Origin: Terrimicrobiaceae bacterium
GTDB taxonomy: Bacteria > Verrucomicrobiota > Verrucomicrobiia > Chthoniobacterales > JAATET01
Direction: 5' to 3'
Length of the DNA stretch: 64,000 nucleotides
Assembly: GCA_028713285.1 (NCBI GenBank)
Contig: JAQTOP010000007.1
Span: 1-64,000, forward strand
Made by a program: the position numbers and the translations under genes. Below the pieces are notes generated by a model. The model did not search any database. It was not told the DNA's origin and saw nothing but the letters and a program-made list of their open reading frames with translations. Below are positions 8,857 to 18,094 of this stretch, piece by piece (position 1 is the first letter of the stretch; each line of letters begins with the position of its first letter).

Positions 8857-10038
8857 ATGACGCCGCGGGTTCCTTCCCGCAAGCTCCGCAGCGTGTCCGG
8901 AAAAATCGTCATCGGCGTCGGCATCGCCTCGCACCCCATCTCCGCCGCCGGCAACACGTGGAACTCGCTCAACTGGGCGCTCGGCTTTCGCGATCTCGGC
9001 TGGGATGTCTGGATCACCGAGGCCATCGACGCCGACCGCTGCATCGACGCCGCATGGAGATCCGCGCCGGCCGAAACGAGTGTCAACGTCGCCTATTGGC
9101 GGGAGATCGTCGGCAAATTCGACCTGCAGGATCGGGCCACCCTGCTCATCGGTGGCGCCGCGCCCGGTCTGGATCGATTCCGCGATTTCTGCGCCGAAGC
9201 CGATTTGTTTTTGAACCTTTCCGGCCACTTCAAGAGCGATGCCGTGACCTTCCCGCGCGCTTTGAAAATCTACCAGGACGGCGATCCCGCGTTCACGCAA
9301 GTCTGGGCCGAAAGCTACGGCGTGGACATGAACTTCGCCGCGCACGACCGCTTCGTGACGGCCGGTTTGCGGCTCGGCCAGCCGGACACGTTCGCCCCGA
9401 CTTGCGGCATCGACTGGATTCCGACCTTCCCGCCGGTGGTGCTTGAATACTGGCCCTACGCGCCGCAGGAGGCCTTCGACCGCTTCACGAGTATCGCGCA
9501 TTGGGAGGGTTGCAAGAGCAGCGAGTGGCGCGGCGAATGGTTCCACGGCAAGCGCGAGGAGTTTGAAAAATTCACAGACGTGCCGCGCGCGGTTTCCCGC
9601 CCCATCGAGCTGGCGATGCACGTGCGCGACCACGCCGCCGAGCTGGGGCCCTTCCGCGAAGGCGGCTGGCGCTTTACCGAGGCCGGACCGATCTGCAGCA
9701 CGATCGAGGCCCACGGCGAATATATCCGCGGCTCGGCGGCGGAGTTCAGCATCGCCAAGGGCGGCTACGTGCTGTCCCGCGCAGGCTGGTTCAGCGACCG
9801 CGCCGTCTGCTACGCGGCTTCCGGGAAGCCGTTGGTCTCGCAGGATACGGGCGTGGGCGATTTGCTGCCGGTCGGCGAGGGCTTCCATCCCTTTCAAACG
9901 CCCGCCGAGGCCATCGCCGCCTGCGAGCGGGTGATCGCCGACTTTCCCGCGCAACAACGCGCCGCCCGCGCCCTGGCCGAGGAATATTTCGACAGCCGGA
10001 AAGTGCTCGCGCGGCTGATCGACCGGCTGAACTTCTAG
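8857..10038 (+). CDS. glycosyltransferase-like protein (paralogue of the 7656-8813 product)
   Basis: AEFSIAKGGYVLSRAGWFSDRAVCYAASGKPLVSQDTG matches the neighbour's C-terminus closely. Confidence 0.6.
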   Translation: MTPRVPSRKLRSVSGKIVIGVGIASHPISAAGNTWNSLNWALGFRDLGWDVWITEAIDADRCIDAAWRSAPAETSVNVAYWREIVGKFDLQDRATLLIGGAAPGLDRFRDFCAEADLFLNLSGHFKSDAVTFPRALKIYQDGDPAFTQVWAESYGVDMNFAAHDRFVTAGLRLGQPDTFAPTCGIDWIPTFPPVVLEYWPYAPQEAFDRFTSIAHWEGCKSSEWRGEWFHGKREEFEKFTDVPRAVSRPIELAMHVRDHAAELGPFREGGWRFTEAGPICSTIEAHGEYIRGSAAEFSIAKGGYVLSRAGWFSDRAVCYAASGKPLVSQDTGVGDLLPVGEGFHPFQTPAEAIAACERVIADFPAQQRAARALAEEYFDSRKVLARLIDRLNF

Positions 10039-10547
10039 AGCTTCGCCTGCTCGTCGAGCAACGCGCGATACACGCGATCCAGCGCGTCGGGCATGATGCG
10101 CGCGCCGGCGATGACCGGCATGAAATTCGAGTCGCCCTCCCAGCGCGGCACGATGTGAAAGTGCAGGTGCTCCGCGCAGCCCGCCCCGCCGGCGGAGCCG
10201 ATGTTCACGCCCACGTTGAAGCCCTGCGCGCGCACGACCGCACGGAGCAATTTTTGCGCGTGCAGGCAGAGTTCCCAAATCTCGAGGGACTCCTGCTCGT
10301 TGAGGTCCTCCATTCCGCCAACCTTTCGATACGGCACGGCCATCATGTGGCCGACCGTGTAGGGGTAGCGGTTGAGCATGAGAAAGGTCGCCTTGCGGCG
10401 CGTGACCACCTGGAACGCGGCGTCGTCCCCGGCATTCGCGGCCGCGAGCAGGAAGTCCCGCGGCGCATCGGGCGGGCGCTGAAAATATTCCACGCGCCAT
10501 GGCGACCACAGCGACTCCAGATGTTCCTTCGGAAAGCCCTCGCTCAT
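10035..10547 (-). CDS. HIT family hydrolase/AP4A phosphorylase-like
   Basis: HIT motif region AEHLHFHIVPRW. Confidence 0.85.
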   Translation of the reverse strand: MSEGFPKEHLESLWSPWRVEYFQRPPDAPRDFLLAAANAGDDAAFQVVTRRKATFLMLNRYPYTVGHMMAVPYRKVGGMEDLNEQESLEIWELCLHAQKLLRAVVRAQGFNVGVNIGSAGGAGCAEHLHFHIVPRWEGDSNFMPVIAGARIMPDALDRVYRALLDEQAKL

Positions 10548-11680
10548 TGCGCGGCGAGATTACCATCCGCCGGCAGGGCGTCGAGCACCGCCCGCGCAGC
10601 CCGCCCGCTCGCGCCCGCGCCCTCGAGCATCGCCACGCCGTCCGCCAGCTCCGCCGCGAGGCGCGCGCGAGCTTCGGCGTCGTTCAGCAGGCGCAGGGCC
10701 TCGTCGGCGAGCGCGCCGGGTGTCGCGGCATCCTGGATGAATTCGCGCACGACCGTTCGCCCGGCGAGAAGGTTGACGATGCCGAGGTGCTTCACCCTCA
10801 CGAGCCGACGGCCGACCTCGTAGGTGAGCCACGCCGTTTTATAGACGAGCGCATGCGGCAGGCCGAAGCACGCCGCCTCGAGCGTGGCCGTGCCCGAGCA
10901 GACGATGCCGGCTCCGGCCCGCTGCATCAGCCCGTGCGCGCCTCCGGCATGAATCTCGATCGGCACGCCGCGCGCCATTTCGCGCATCGTCGCGGCATGC
11001 GCCTCGCTCGCGGCGGCGGATTCGAATCGCACGTCGGGCCGCGATTCCGCCACGCGCCGCGCCGCGCCCACCATCGCCGGAAAAATTCGCTTCACTTCGC
11101 GTTCGCGGCTGCCGGGGAACAGCCCGAGCAGCAGCGGATCGCGCGCGACCGGCAGGCGATCCCTCGCCATCTGCTCGACGATGGGATGGCCGACGAACTC
11201 CGTGCGCAGGCCCGACTGTTCGTAGAGTGGTTTTTCGAACGGGAAGATGCAAAGCATGAGGTCGAGCCACCCGGCCATCTTCGGGATGCGCGCGCGGTTC
11301 CACGCCCAAACCTGCGGGCTGACGTAATAGAGGATTTGCAGACCGGGCTGCCGCGCGCGCAGCGCTTTCGCAAGGCGCAGATTGAAGCCCGGGTAATCGA
11401 CGAGCAGCACGGCGTCGGGACGCAGCCGGGCGATGTCGGCGAGCATGCGATCGAACTTCGCGCGGAAGTAGCCGTAGTGTTTCAGCACGTCCCACAGGCC
11501 CAGCACGCCGGCCTCGGCGATCCATTCATCGAACGGCTCCGCCGCGAGGGGACGCATCGCCGGACCGCCGGCGCCCGCGAATTCGACCGACGGATCGAGT
11601 TTGCGCAGCGCGCGCATCAGCTCGGCGGCGCGCGCATCCCCGCTCGCCTCGCCGGCGACGATCCAGATTTTCCGGGTCAC
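10544..11680 (-). CDS. lpxB: lipid-A-disaccharide synthase
   Basis: VTRKIWIVAGEASGDARAAELMRAL, PQVWAWNRARIPKM, FPFEKPLYE; GTG start at 11680 overlapping the upstream stop. Confidence 0.93.
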   Translation of the reverse strand: MTRKIWIVAGEASGDARAAELMRALRKLDPSVEFAGAGGPAMRPLAAEPFDEWIAEAGVLGLWDVLKHYGYFRAKFDRMLADIARLRPDAVLLVDYPGFNLRLAKALRARQPGLQILYYVSPQVWAWNRARIPKMAGWLDLMLCIFPFEKPLYEQSGLRTEFVGHPIVEQMARDRLPVARDPLLLGLFPGSREREVKRIFPAMVGAARRVAESRPDVRFESAAASEAHAATMREMARGVPIEIHAGGAHGLMQRAGAGIVCSGTATLEAACFGLPHALVYKTAWLTYEVGRRLVRVKHLGIVNLLAGRTVVREFIQDAATPGALADEALRLLNDAEARARLAAELADGVAMLEGAGASGRAARAVLDALPADGNLAAQ

Positions 11681-12627
11681 GGCGGCGCCGGCAGCGATTG
11701 TTTCCTTGGATCCGCCGCCTCGATCCGGCGCGTGATTTCCAGTGCGATCTCGAGCGCGACCGCGCCCTCCCGCCCGGATACGCGCGGCTGCAAGCCGTTC
11801 CGCGCGCAATCGAGGAAGGACGTAAGCTGATTGCGCAGCGCGTCGCCTTTTTGCACCTCGACCTTTTCGCGGCTGATCTTTCCGTTCTCGAGTCGATACA
11901 TCACGCCGGCCTGATTCTGGTAATCGAGCGAGAGGTAAGCGTTCTCTTGAAAGACGCGGATCTTTCGCAGTTTGTCGCTGCTGATTCGGCTGGCGGTCAC
12001 GTTCGCGACGCAGCCATTTTCGAAGCGGAAGCGGACGTTCGCGATGTCCTCGCCCTTGCTCAGCACCGAGATGCCGACGGGATCCATGCTCTGGATGGGC
12101 GAGCGGACGAGATGCAGGATGATCTCGATGTCGTGGATCATCAGGTCGAGCACGACACCGATGTCCGTGCTGCGATTGGGGTAGGGCGAGAGTCGCGTGA
12201 CCTCCAGGAAGCGCGGATTCTCGAGCTTCGCTTCGAGGGCGGCGAGCGCGGGATTGAAACGCTCGATGTGGCCCACCTGCAGCACGCAGCCGTGCTCGTG
12301 TGCGAGGCGCGCCAGCTCGTGGGCATCGGCGGCGTTTTCGGCGATCGGCTTCTCGACGAGCAGGTGCCTGCCGTGAGCGAGGAGGAATTTGCCGATCTCG
12401 AAGTGCGTGGATGTCGGCGTGCAGACCGTTGCGGCATCGACCCGCGCGGCGAAGTCCTCGAGGGATGCCGCCGCGGGCACGCGGAATTTTTTGGACGCGG
12501 CCCGGGCGGCTGCGGGATCCGCATCGTAAACCGCCGTCAATTCGCTATCCGGCAGCTCCGAGTAGGCGCGCACGTGATGCATGCCCATGTGCCCGGCGCC
12601 GACGACTCCCGTGCGAATCCTGCTCAT
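11677..12627 (-). CDS. Gfo/Idh/MocA family oxidoreductase
   Basis: GVVGAGHMGMHHVRAY Rossmann motif, EKPIAENAADAHEL. Confidence 0.9.
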   Translation of the reverse strand: MSRIRTGVVGAGHMGMHHVRAYSELPDSELTAVYDADPAAARAASKKFRVPAAASLEDFAARVDAATVCTPTSTHFEIGKFLLAHGRHLLVEKPIAENAADAHELARLAHEHGCVLQVGHIERFNPALAALEAKLENPRFLEVTRLSPYPNRSTDIGVVLDLMIHDIEIILHLVRSPIQSMDPVGISVLSKGEDIANVRFRFENGCVANVTASRISSDKLRKIRVFQENAYLSLDYQNQAGVMYRLENGKISREKVEVQKGDALRNQLTSFLDCARNGLQPRVSGREGAVALEIALEITRRIEAADPRKQSLPAPP

Positions 12628-13436
12628 GGCTCGACTCCGAAGAGGGTGATCCTGTTGCGCTCGGCGCAGGCGCAGACCTGCTCCCTGCCGAGCAGCAGCA
12701 CGGCGCCGGCCTCGGCCACGATGCCCTGCAATCCCACGCGGGCTGCGGTCTCGACGGTCTGCTCGCCAATCACCGGCACGTCGAAGCGCAGGTCCTGGCC
12801 CGGTTTGGAGACCTTTACCGCGAGGCCGCCGCCACGCCCGAGGCGTCCGCCACGCTCGATGGCGTCGTTGGTGCCTTCGAAGGCTTCGACCGCGAGCACG
12901 GTGCCATTTTTGACGACAACGGTTTGTCCGATGTCGAGCCGGCTCGTCTCCTTCGCGATGCGCACGCCGAATGCGGCGTCCTCGAGCCCGCGATCCTTCA
13001 ATTTCGGACCCGCGATGTGGCCGGCTGGGGCGAGCTGGTCGTCGAGGAATGTGGTGGCCGGAAGCAGCTCGATGCCTATTTTTGCAAGCGCATCGGCGAT
13101 GGCACCGAAGAGCGTCGCGGCGTTGCGTTCCTTGATCGTGGCGAGGAGGAGCAGCGCCTTCACATCGGGGCGCAAATCGAATAGATTTTTCGGGGCGATC
13201 TGGCCGGCCATGATCGCATGCTGCGCGCCGGATGCCTTCGCGGCGTCGAGCATTTTGCCAAGCTGGCCGACGCGCATCCAGGCCGTCGTGTCGCCCAGGG
13301 CGGCGGCCTCCGGGCGCGTCTCACCCTCGAACGCGGCAATGGCAATGTGGGCGACTCCCGCCTTGCGCGCGGCCCGCACGACGAGCTCTGGATAATGGCC
13401 GCTGCCGGCGATGAGGAATAGCCTCGGTGTCTGCAA
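12624..13436 (-). CDS. lpxI: UDP-2,3-diacylglucosamine pyrophosphatase, LpxI type
   Basis: LFLIAGSGHYPELVVRAAR, EAFEGTNDAIERGG, PVIGEQTVE; lies with lpxB. Confidence 0.85.
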   Translation of the reverse strand: MQTPRLFLIAGSGHYPELVVRAARKAGVAHIAIAAFEGETRPEAAALGDTTAWMRVGQLGKMLDAAKASGAQHAIMAGQIAPKNLFDLRPDVKALLLLATIKERNAATLFGAIADALAKIGIELLPATTFLDDQLAPAGHIAGPKLKDRGLEDAAFGVRIAKETSRLDIGQTVVVKNGTVLAVEAFEGTNDAIERGGRLGRGGGLAVKVSKPGQDLRFDVPVIGEQTVETAARVGLQGIVAEAGAVLLLGREQVCACAERNRITLFGVEP

Positions 13437-13505
13437 GATTCAGAAATCTATCGCAAATTGGCATGTGGCTTGTCGAGACATGCACTCGGCGCCCGCGCCG
13501 GGCCG

Positions 13506-14201
13506 TCAGGTGAGCGGTTGAACGGTCGTGTCGTCCGGCACGTTGACGCTCCGCTCGGCGAGGGTCGTGATGATGAGAACCCAGAAAACCTGAATGAGCA
13601 CAGCGACCGGAATCTGGAGCGGCGACGGCATGAAATAGACCAGGCTGACCCCCGGAATCCAAATGCACCACCCGGCAACGATGAGCGGGAAGACGCGCCC
13701 GAAAAAAAATTCGAGGGTCACGATTCCGCGCAGCGACTCGATCCGGAATCTCGAATCGCGCCAATGCAGATATCCGATGACCAGAGGCGCGGCAAAAAAC
13801 GGCGAAAAGAGCAACTGATCGACCGCCATCTTGAGCAGGACGGTACGCAGGTCGCTGCCGCCTCCAAACCACGCCAGTTGCAGGCGGTAGAAACCATCGA
13901 CGATCATTCCCATGCAGCCCCAGAACGGGGCGACGGTGAGAAAATTCCACAGATTCGCACGGGTGAACCGGCCATGCTGGAAGAACGCGATCCGCAGCAG
14001 CTCGGGCAGCAGGGCTGCCGCGATGAGATAGGAGACGAAGGCGAAGGGATATCCCACTTCCTGCTTGAATCGCGCGATGCCACCGAGCAGCCCGCGCGTG
14101 TCATCGCTCCAGAGATAGAGCGCGAGGAAGCCGAGCATCAGCGCCTGGAGGAGCAGACCGGGCATCAGGTTTGTGCGTGCCGCCATCCCCGCCTTCCGCA
14201 T
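13506..14201 (-). CDS. Mpv17/PMP22-like integral membrane protein (tentative)
   Basis: KMAVDQLLFSPFFAAPL and WCIWIPGVSLVYFMPSPLQIPVAVLIQVFWVLIITTLAE resemble the Mpv17 K..DQ....P and W.P..Q signatures. Confidence 0.5.
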   Translation of the reverse strand: MRKAGMAARTNLMPGLLLQALMLGFLALYLWSDDTRGLLGGIARFKQEVGYPFAFVSYLIAAALLPELLRIAFFQHGRFTRANLWNFLTVAPFWGCMGMIVDGFYRLQLAWFGGGSDLRTVLLKMAVDQLLFSPFFAAPLVIGYLHWRDSRFRIESLRGIVTLEFFFGRVFPLIVAGWCIWIPGVSLVYFMPSPLQIPVAVLIQVFWVLIITTLAERSVNVPDDTTVQPLT

Positions 14202-14215
14202 GGCCGAACGAAATG

Positions 14216-15196
14216 TCACGGCCGCTCGAGAAAAATATTCCCCTGTCGGCGGCGCGCATGGCAACCGCCGGGGAGGCTCACCTTCGCGGGGCCCGTTGTG
14301 GCGTCGAGGAGCGAAAGGACGCGCTCGGTTTCCGCAAACCCGGCCTCGTCGATCCCCGAGCGATCCAGCCACCGGCGCACCAGCCGCCGGCGCAGCGCGA
14401 GCGGGACCGCCGTCAACGCCCGCACCGATAAATCGGGCTCGACGCCGAATCGCTCCACCTCGGCGCGCAGCCAGTCGTCCTCGGCGGCGAGGATTCCCGC
14501 TGCGCGCAGGATCGCATCGGGAAAGGATGGACCGAATGCCTCCGCCAGCACCGGCATCACGCGATGACGCATGCGATTGCGCGAATGTGCGAGGTCGCGA
14601 TTGGTGGCATCCTCGCGCCAGGCGAGCCTCTTCGCCTCGAGATAGGTATCGATCTCGTTGCGCCGAATGTGGAGCATGGGGCGCATCATCTTCAACTCAA
14701 CGCCCGCGATTTTCTGGATCGATACCGGGCGCATGCCGGCGATTCCGGACGCGCCGCTCCCGCGCAGAAAATTGAACAGGCAGGTTTCGATCTGGTCTTC
14801 GGCATGATGCGCGAGAAATACGGTGCGGCATCGCTCCCGGCGCGCAACGCCAGCAAAAAATATCCGCCGCATCTCGCGCGCCGCATGCTCGAGGGAAAGG
14901 CCGCGTTCCCGCGCGTAGAGCCGCACTTCGGCGCGACCGGTCACACAGCGGAGACTGAGGCGTCCAGCCAGACGCTCGACGAATTTCGCATCGGCCCGCG
15001 ACACTGCGCCGCGGAGCCGGTGGTCGAGATGGACGACGGTGAGTTTGCGCCAGCCGAGCGCGTGCATGCCGTGGAGCAGGGCGGCCGAGTCGCGGCCGCC
15101 CGAGACGGCGACCAGGGCGCGACGGGTTTTTGGCCATGCCCCAAGACCCGCCGCGAGCCGATCAAGAAACGGATCAGGCAATGCGGTCGCTTCCAA
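14216..15196 (-). CDS. tilS: tRNA(Ile)-lysidine synthase
   Basis: LVAVSGGRDSAALLHGM PP-loop, HLDHRLRG, LAHHAEDQIET. Confidence 0.92.
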   Translation of the reverse strand: MEATALPDPFLDRLAAGLGAWPKTRRALVAVSGGRDSAALLHGMHALGWRKLTVVHLDHRLRGAVSRADAKFVERLAGRLSLRCVTGRAEVRLYARERGLSLEHAAREMRRIFFAGVARRERCRTVFLAHHAEDQIETCLFNFLRGSGASGIAGMRPVSIQKIAGVELKMMRPMLHIRRNEIDTYLEAKRLAWREDATNRDLAHSRNRMRHRVMPVLAEAFGPSFPDAILRAAGILAAEDDWLRAEVERFGVEPDLSVRALTAVPLALRRRLVRRWLDRSGIDEAGFAETERVLSLLDATTGPAKVSLPGGCHARRRQGNIFLERP

Positions 15197-16442
15197 AATA
15201 GCGGTGGAGCGGTTCGGGCAGGCGGATCGAGCCGTCCGGCTGCAGGCCGCTCTCGATCAGTGCGACGTAGAGGCGCGCGAGCGCGGTGCCCGAGCCATTG
15301 AGCGTGTGGCAAAAGCGGTTTTTTCCGGCGGCGTCCTTGAATCGCAGATTCATGCGGCGGGCCTGGTAGTCGCCGAAATTTGAACAGCTCGACACTTCAA
15401 GATAAGCCTGCTGGCCGGGGGACCACACCTCGATGTCGTAGGTTTTTTGCGAACCGAAGCCGAGGTCGCCCGTGCAAAGCTCGATCACGCGGTAGTGCAG
15501 GCCGAGGACTTGAAGCGCATGCTCGGCGTCCGCGGTGAGGGATTCCAGTTCGGTGGCCGATGTCTCGGGCGTCGCAATTTTGACGAGTTCAACCTTGTCG
15601 AACTGGTGCATGCGGATGAGCCCGCGTGTGCCGAGGCCGGCCGAGCCCGCCTCTCGGCGGAAGCACGGGGTGTATGCCGCGAATTTAAGAGGCAGCTCGG
15701 CGAGCGGCACCAGTTCGTCGCGAAGGAGATTGGTCACGGGCACCTCGGCGGTCGGCGCGAGAAACAGCTCCCCGCCATCCACGCCATACATGTCCTCCTC
15801 GAATTTCGGAAGCTGGCCGGTGCCGATCATGCAGTCGCGGCGAACGAGAAATGGCGGGCTGGCTTCTACGTAGCCGTTCGCGCCGGTATGCAGATCGAGC
15901 AGGAAGGAAATCAGCGCCCGTTCGAGCCGCGCGCCAGCTCCCGTAAAGCAGACAAATCCGCTGCCGCTGATCTTCGCGGCGCGGCCGAAATCGAAAAGGC
16001 GCAACCGCTCGCCGATGGCGACGTGGTCCTCCACCCGCTCCAATGCAGGCTTCCCGCCCCACTCGCGCAGGATGGGATTCTCGCCGGATCCAGCACCATG
16101 CGGCACATCGGCGGCGGGCAGATTCGGGATGCAAAGGAGGAGATCGTGCTGCTTTTCGTCGTAGTCGGTCGCGGCGCGATGAAGCGCATCCATGCGATCT
16201 CCGAAGCCCTTCACCTCCGCCTCAATGGCGGAGGAATCCAAACCCTTCGCGCGGAGGGCGCCGATTTCCGCGCTCAGGCGTTTGCGGTCCGCCTGGAGCT
16301 GCTGGAGCTGCGTCTCGGTTTCCCGTCGATGGCGGTCGCACGTGAGCACCGCATCGACCCGCGCGGAAAAATCGCCGCCCCGGCTGGCGAGGCGCGATTT
16401 GACTTCGTCCGGATTTTCGCGAATGAGGCGGATGTCGAGCAT
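15174..16442 (-). CDS. serS: seryl-tRNA synthetase
   Basis: MLDIRLIRENPDEVKSRL, class II motifs FRREAGSAGLGTRGLIRMHQFDKVE, LNGSGTALAR. Confidence 0.96.
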   Translation of the reverse strand: MLDIRLIRENPDEVKSRLASRGGDFSARVDAVLTCDRHRRETETQLQQLQADRKRLSAEIGALRAKGLDSSAIEAEVKGFGDRMDALHRAATDYDEKQHDLLLCIPNLPAADVPHGAGSGENPILREWGGKPALERVEDHVAIGERLRLFDFGRAAKISGSGFVCFTGAGARLERALISFLLDLHTGANGYVEASPPFLVRRDCMIGTGQLPKFEEDMYGVDGGELFLAPTAEVPVTNLLRDELVPLAELPLKFAAYTPCFRREAGSAGLGTRGLIRMHQFDKVELVKIATPETSATELESLTADAEHALQVLGLHYRVIELCTGDLGFGSQKTYDIEVWSPGQQAYLEVSSCSNFGDYQARRMNLRFKDAAGKNRFCHTLNGSGTALARLYVALIESGLQPDGSIRLPEPLHRYFGSDRIA

Positions 16443-16457
16443 GCTGCGAAAAATTTA

Positions 16458-16540
16458 GACAGGATTTACCGGATGAACAGGATTAGAACGGCTGTGCTTA
16501 TTGCTTCCCTGTCATCCTGTAAATCCTGTTAATCCTGTCC
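16458..16540. repeat. imperfect inverted repeat of the (A/T)ACAGGATT word family
   Basis: Left arm GACAGGATTTACCGGATGAACAGGAT (from 16458) vs reverse complement of right arm GACAGGATTAACAGGATTTACAGGAT: 22/26 identical by eye. Confidence 0.8.
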
Positions 16541-16544
16541 AGCC

Positions 16545-17489
16545 ATGGCCGTTCAGTTCCGCGACTATTATCAAACGCTCGGGGTGGCGAAGACCGCGGG
16601 CCAGGACGAAATCAAAGCTGCGTTCCGCAAGCTTGCACGCAAATACCATCCTGACACCGCCGAGGACAAAAAGACGGCCGAGGAGAAGTTCAAGGAAATC
16701 AACGAGGCCTACGAAGTGCTCGGCGATCCGGAGAAGCGGCGCAAATACGACGAGTTCGGCGCGAACTGGCAACAGGGCGCCGAGACCGGCGGCGGCGCCT
16801 GGCGGCAGGCGGGCGGCTTTCCGGGCGGGGCCTCGGCTCGCGGGTTCGACCGGGATGAAGGCGTCGATTTCGAATTCGGAGGCACGGGATTCAGCGATTT
16901 TTTCGAGCAGATGTTCGGAGCCCGCCGGGCGGGATTTCGCGCCGGAGGATTTGATCGCTCGCCGCAACGCGGCAGCGACGTCGAAGCCGATATCATGGTC
17001 TCGCTTGAGGAGGTCTTTCACGGCTCGGCGCGGCAGATTTCGTTCCGGCGGCACGATTTCCCACAGGTGCAAACCTACACGGTGAAGATTCCGAAGGGCG
17101 TGCGGGAAGGTCAGCGTATCCGGCTTGCGGGGCAGGGCGGGGCGGGGGCGGCCGGAGGAAGCGCGGGCGATTTGTATTTGCGGGTCCGACTCCAGAAGCA
17201 TCCGGATTACGAGATCGAAGGCGGCGACCTGTATCGGCAGATCGCGGTGCCGGCATGGAAATGCGTGCTCGGCGGATCGGTGGAACTCGCTACGTTCGAT
17301 GGTACGGCGAAAGTGCGGATCCCGCCTCGGACCCAGGGGGGACAGAAGCTCCGCCTTACCGGCTATGGGCTGCCGAAAGTGGGTGGTGCCAGGGGCGACC
17401 TGTATGCCGTGGTCGTGATCGAGCTTCCGAAGCACCTCAGTGCAGCGCAAGAGGCGCTCTGGAAGAAGCTGGCGGACGATGCCTCGTAA
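16545..17489 (+). CDS. cbpA: DnaJ C-terminal domain chaperone (CbpA-like)
   Basis: J-domain DYYQTLGVAKTAGQDEIKAAFRKLARKYHPD, G-rich linker, substrate-binding domain; no zinc-finger repeats. Confidence 0.88.
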   Translation: MAVQFRDYYQTLGVAKTAGQDEIKAAFRKLARKYHPDTAEDKKTAEEKFKEINEAYEVLGDPEKRRKYDEFGANWQQGAETGGGAWRQAGGFPGGASARGFDRDEGVDFEFGGTGFSDFFEQMFGARRAGFRAGGFDRSPQRGSDVEADIMVSLEEVFHGSARQISFRRHDFPQVQTYTVKIPKGVREGQRIRLAGQGGAGAAGGSAGDLYLRVRLQKHPDYEIEGGDLYRQIAVPAWKCVLGGSVELATFDGTAKVRIPPRTQGGQKLRLTGYGLPKVGGARGDLYAVVVIELPKHLSAAQEALWKKLADDAS

Positions 17490-17501
17490 AAGCAAAACGA
17501 A

Positions 17502-17527
17502 AAGCGCCGGTCTTTCGACCGGCGCTT
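17502..17527. terminator. bidirectional hairpin between convergent genes
   Basis: Perfect 11-bp stem AAGCGCCGGTC-TTTC-GACCGGCGCTT. Confidence 0.8.
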
Positions 17528-17551
17528 GAAATGCTGGACTTTCGGTTCGGG

Positions 17552-18094
17552 CTAGGAAACCGGAGGAGGCGGCAGGTTGTTCTTGCTCGCAACACCTTGG
17601 TAGTAGGTGAAGACCTCGGCCTGGGTGCTGCCCTTCTTGACAGCGAAGGTTTTGATCGAGGTGTAAATGGCATTCGAAGTCGGTGTCGTCCGTGCAGAAG
17701 AAGGAATCCCCTTGAGGAGAGCATTCAGCGCTTTATTGTAAGTCTTATCGTTCAGATTGAATTTCGTTTTTCCGGTGAAATAGCCGGCCAGAAGCTGTTT
17801 GACGACAGAGTTGGTCCCGGCCCCTTGGAGCGCCGCCGGAACAGGCTTCTTGAGAGCCTTCACAATTGATTTCGCGTACTTTTCGGCGTTTTTCTTGTTG
17901 AGTGCGTCCTTGAGGGTTTTCCCATAAAAGCCCGCAGCAGCATTTGCGGCAGCGAGGCCTTTCTTGGTGCCAATCTTCGCCAGGAGTTGAGTATTAAACT
18001 GAGAGGGTGAAACAGCGGCGGCGAAGCTGAGGGGAGCGGCGGCGACCAAGGCGATGGTGACCGCCGTGATGGCTTTAAGAAGTTTGGAATTCAT
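17552..18094 (-). CDS. secreted protein of unknown function
   Basis: Signal peptide MNSKLLKAITAVTIALVAAAPLSFAAA; Lys/Ala-rich mature chain; ends NLPPPPVS. Confidence 0.7.
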   Translation of the reverse strand: MNSKLLKAITAVTIALVAAAPLSFAAAVSPSQFNTQLLAKIGTKKGLAAANAAAGFYGKTLKDALNKKNAEKYAKSIVKALKKPVPAALQGAGTNSVVKQLLAGYFTGKTKFNLNDKTYNKALNALLKGIPSSARTTPTSNAIYTSIKTFAVKKGSTQAEVFTYYQGVASKNNLPPPPVS

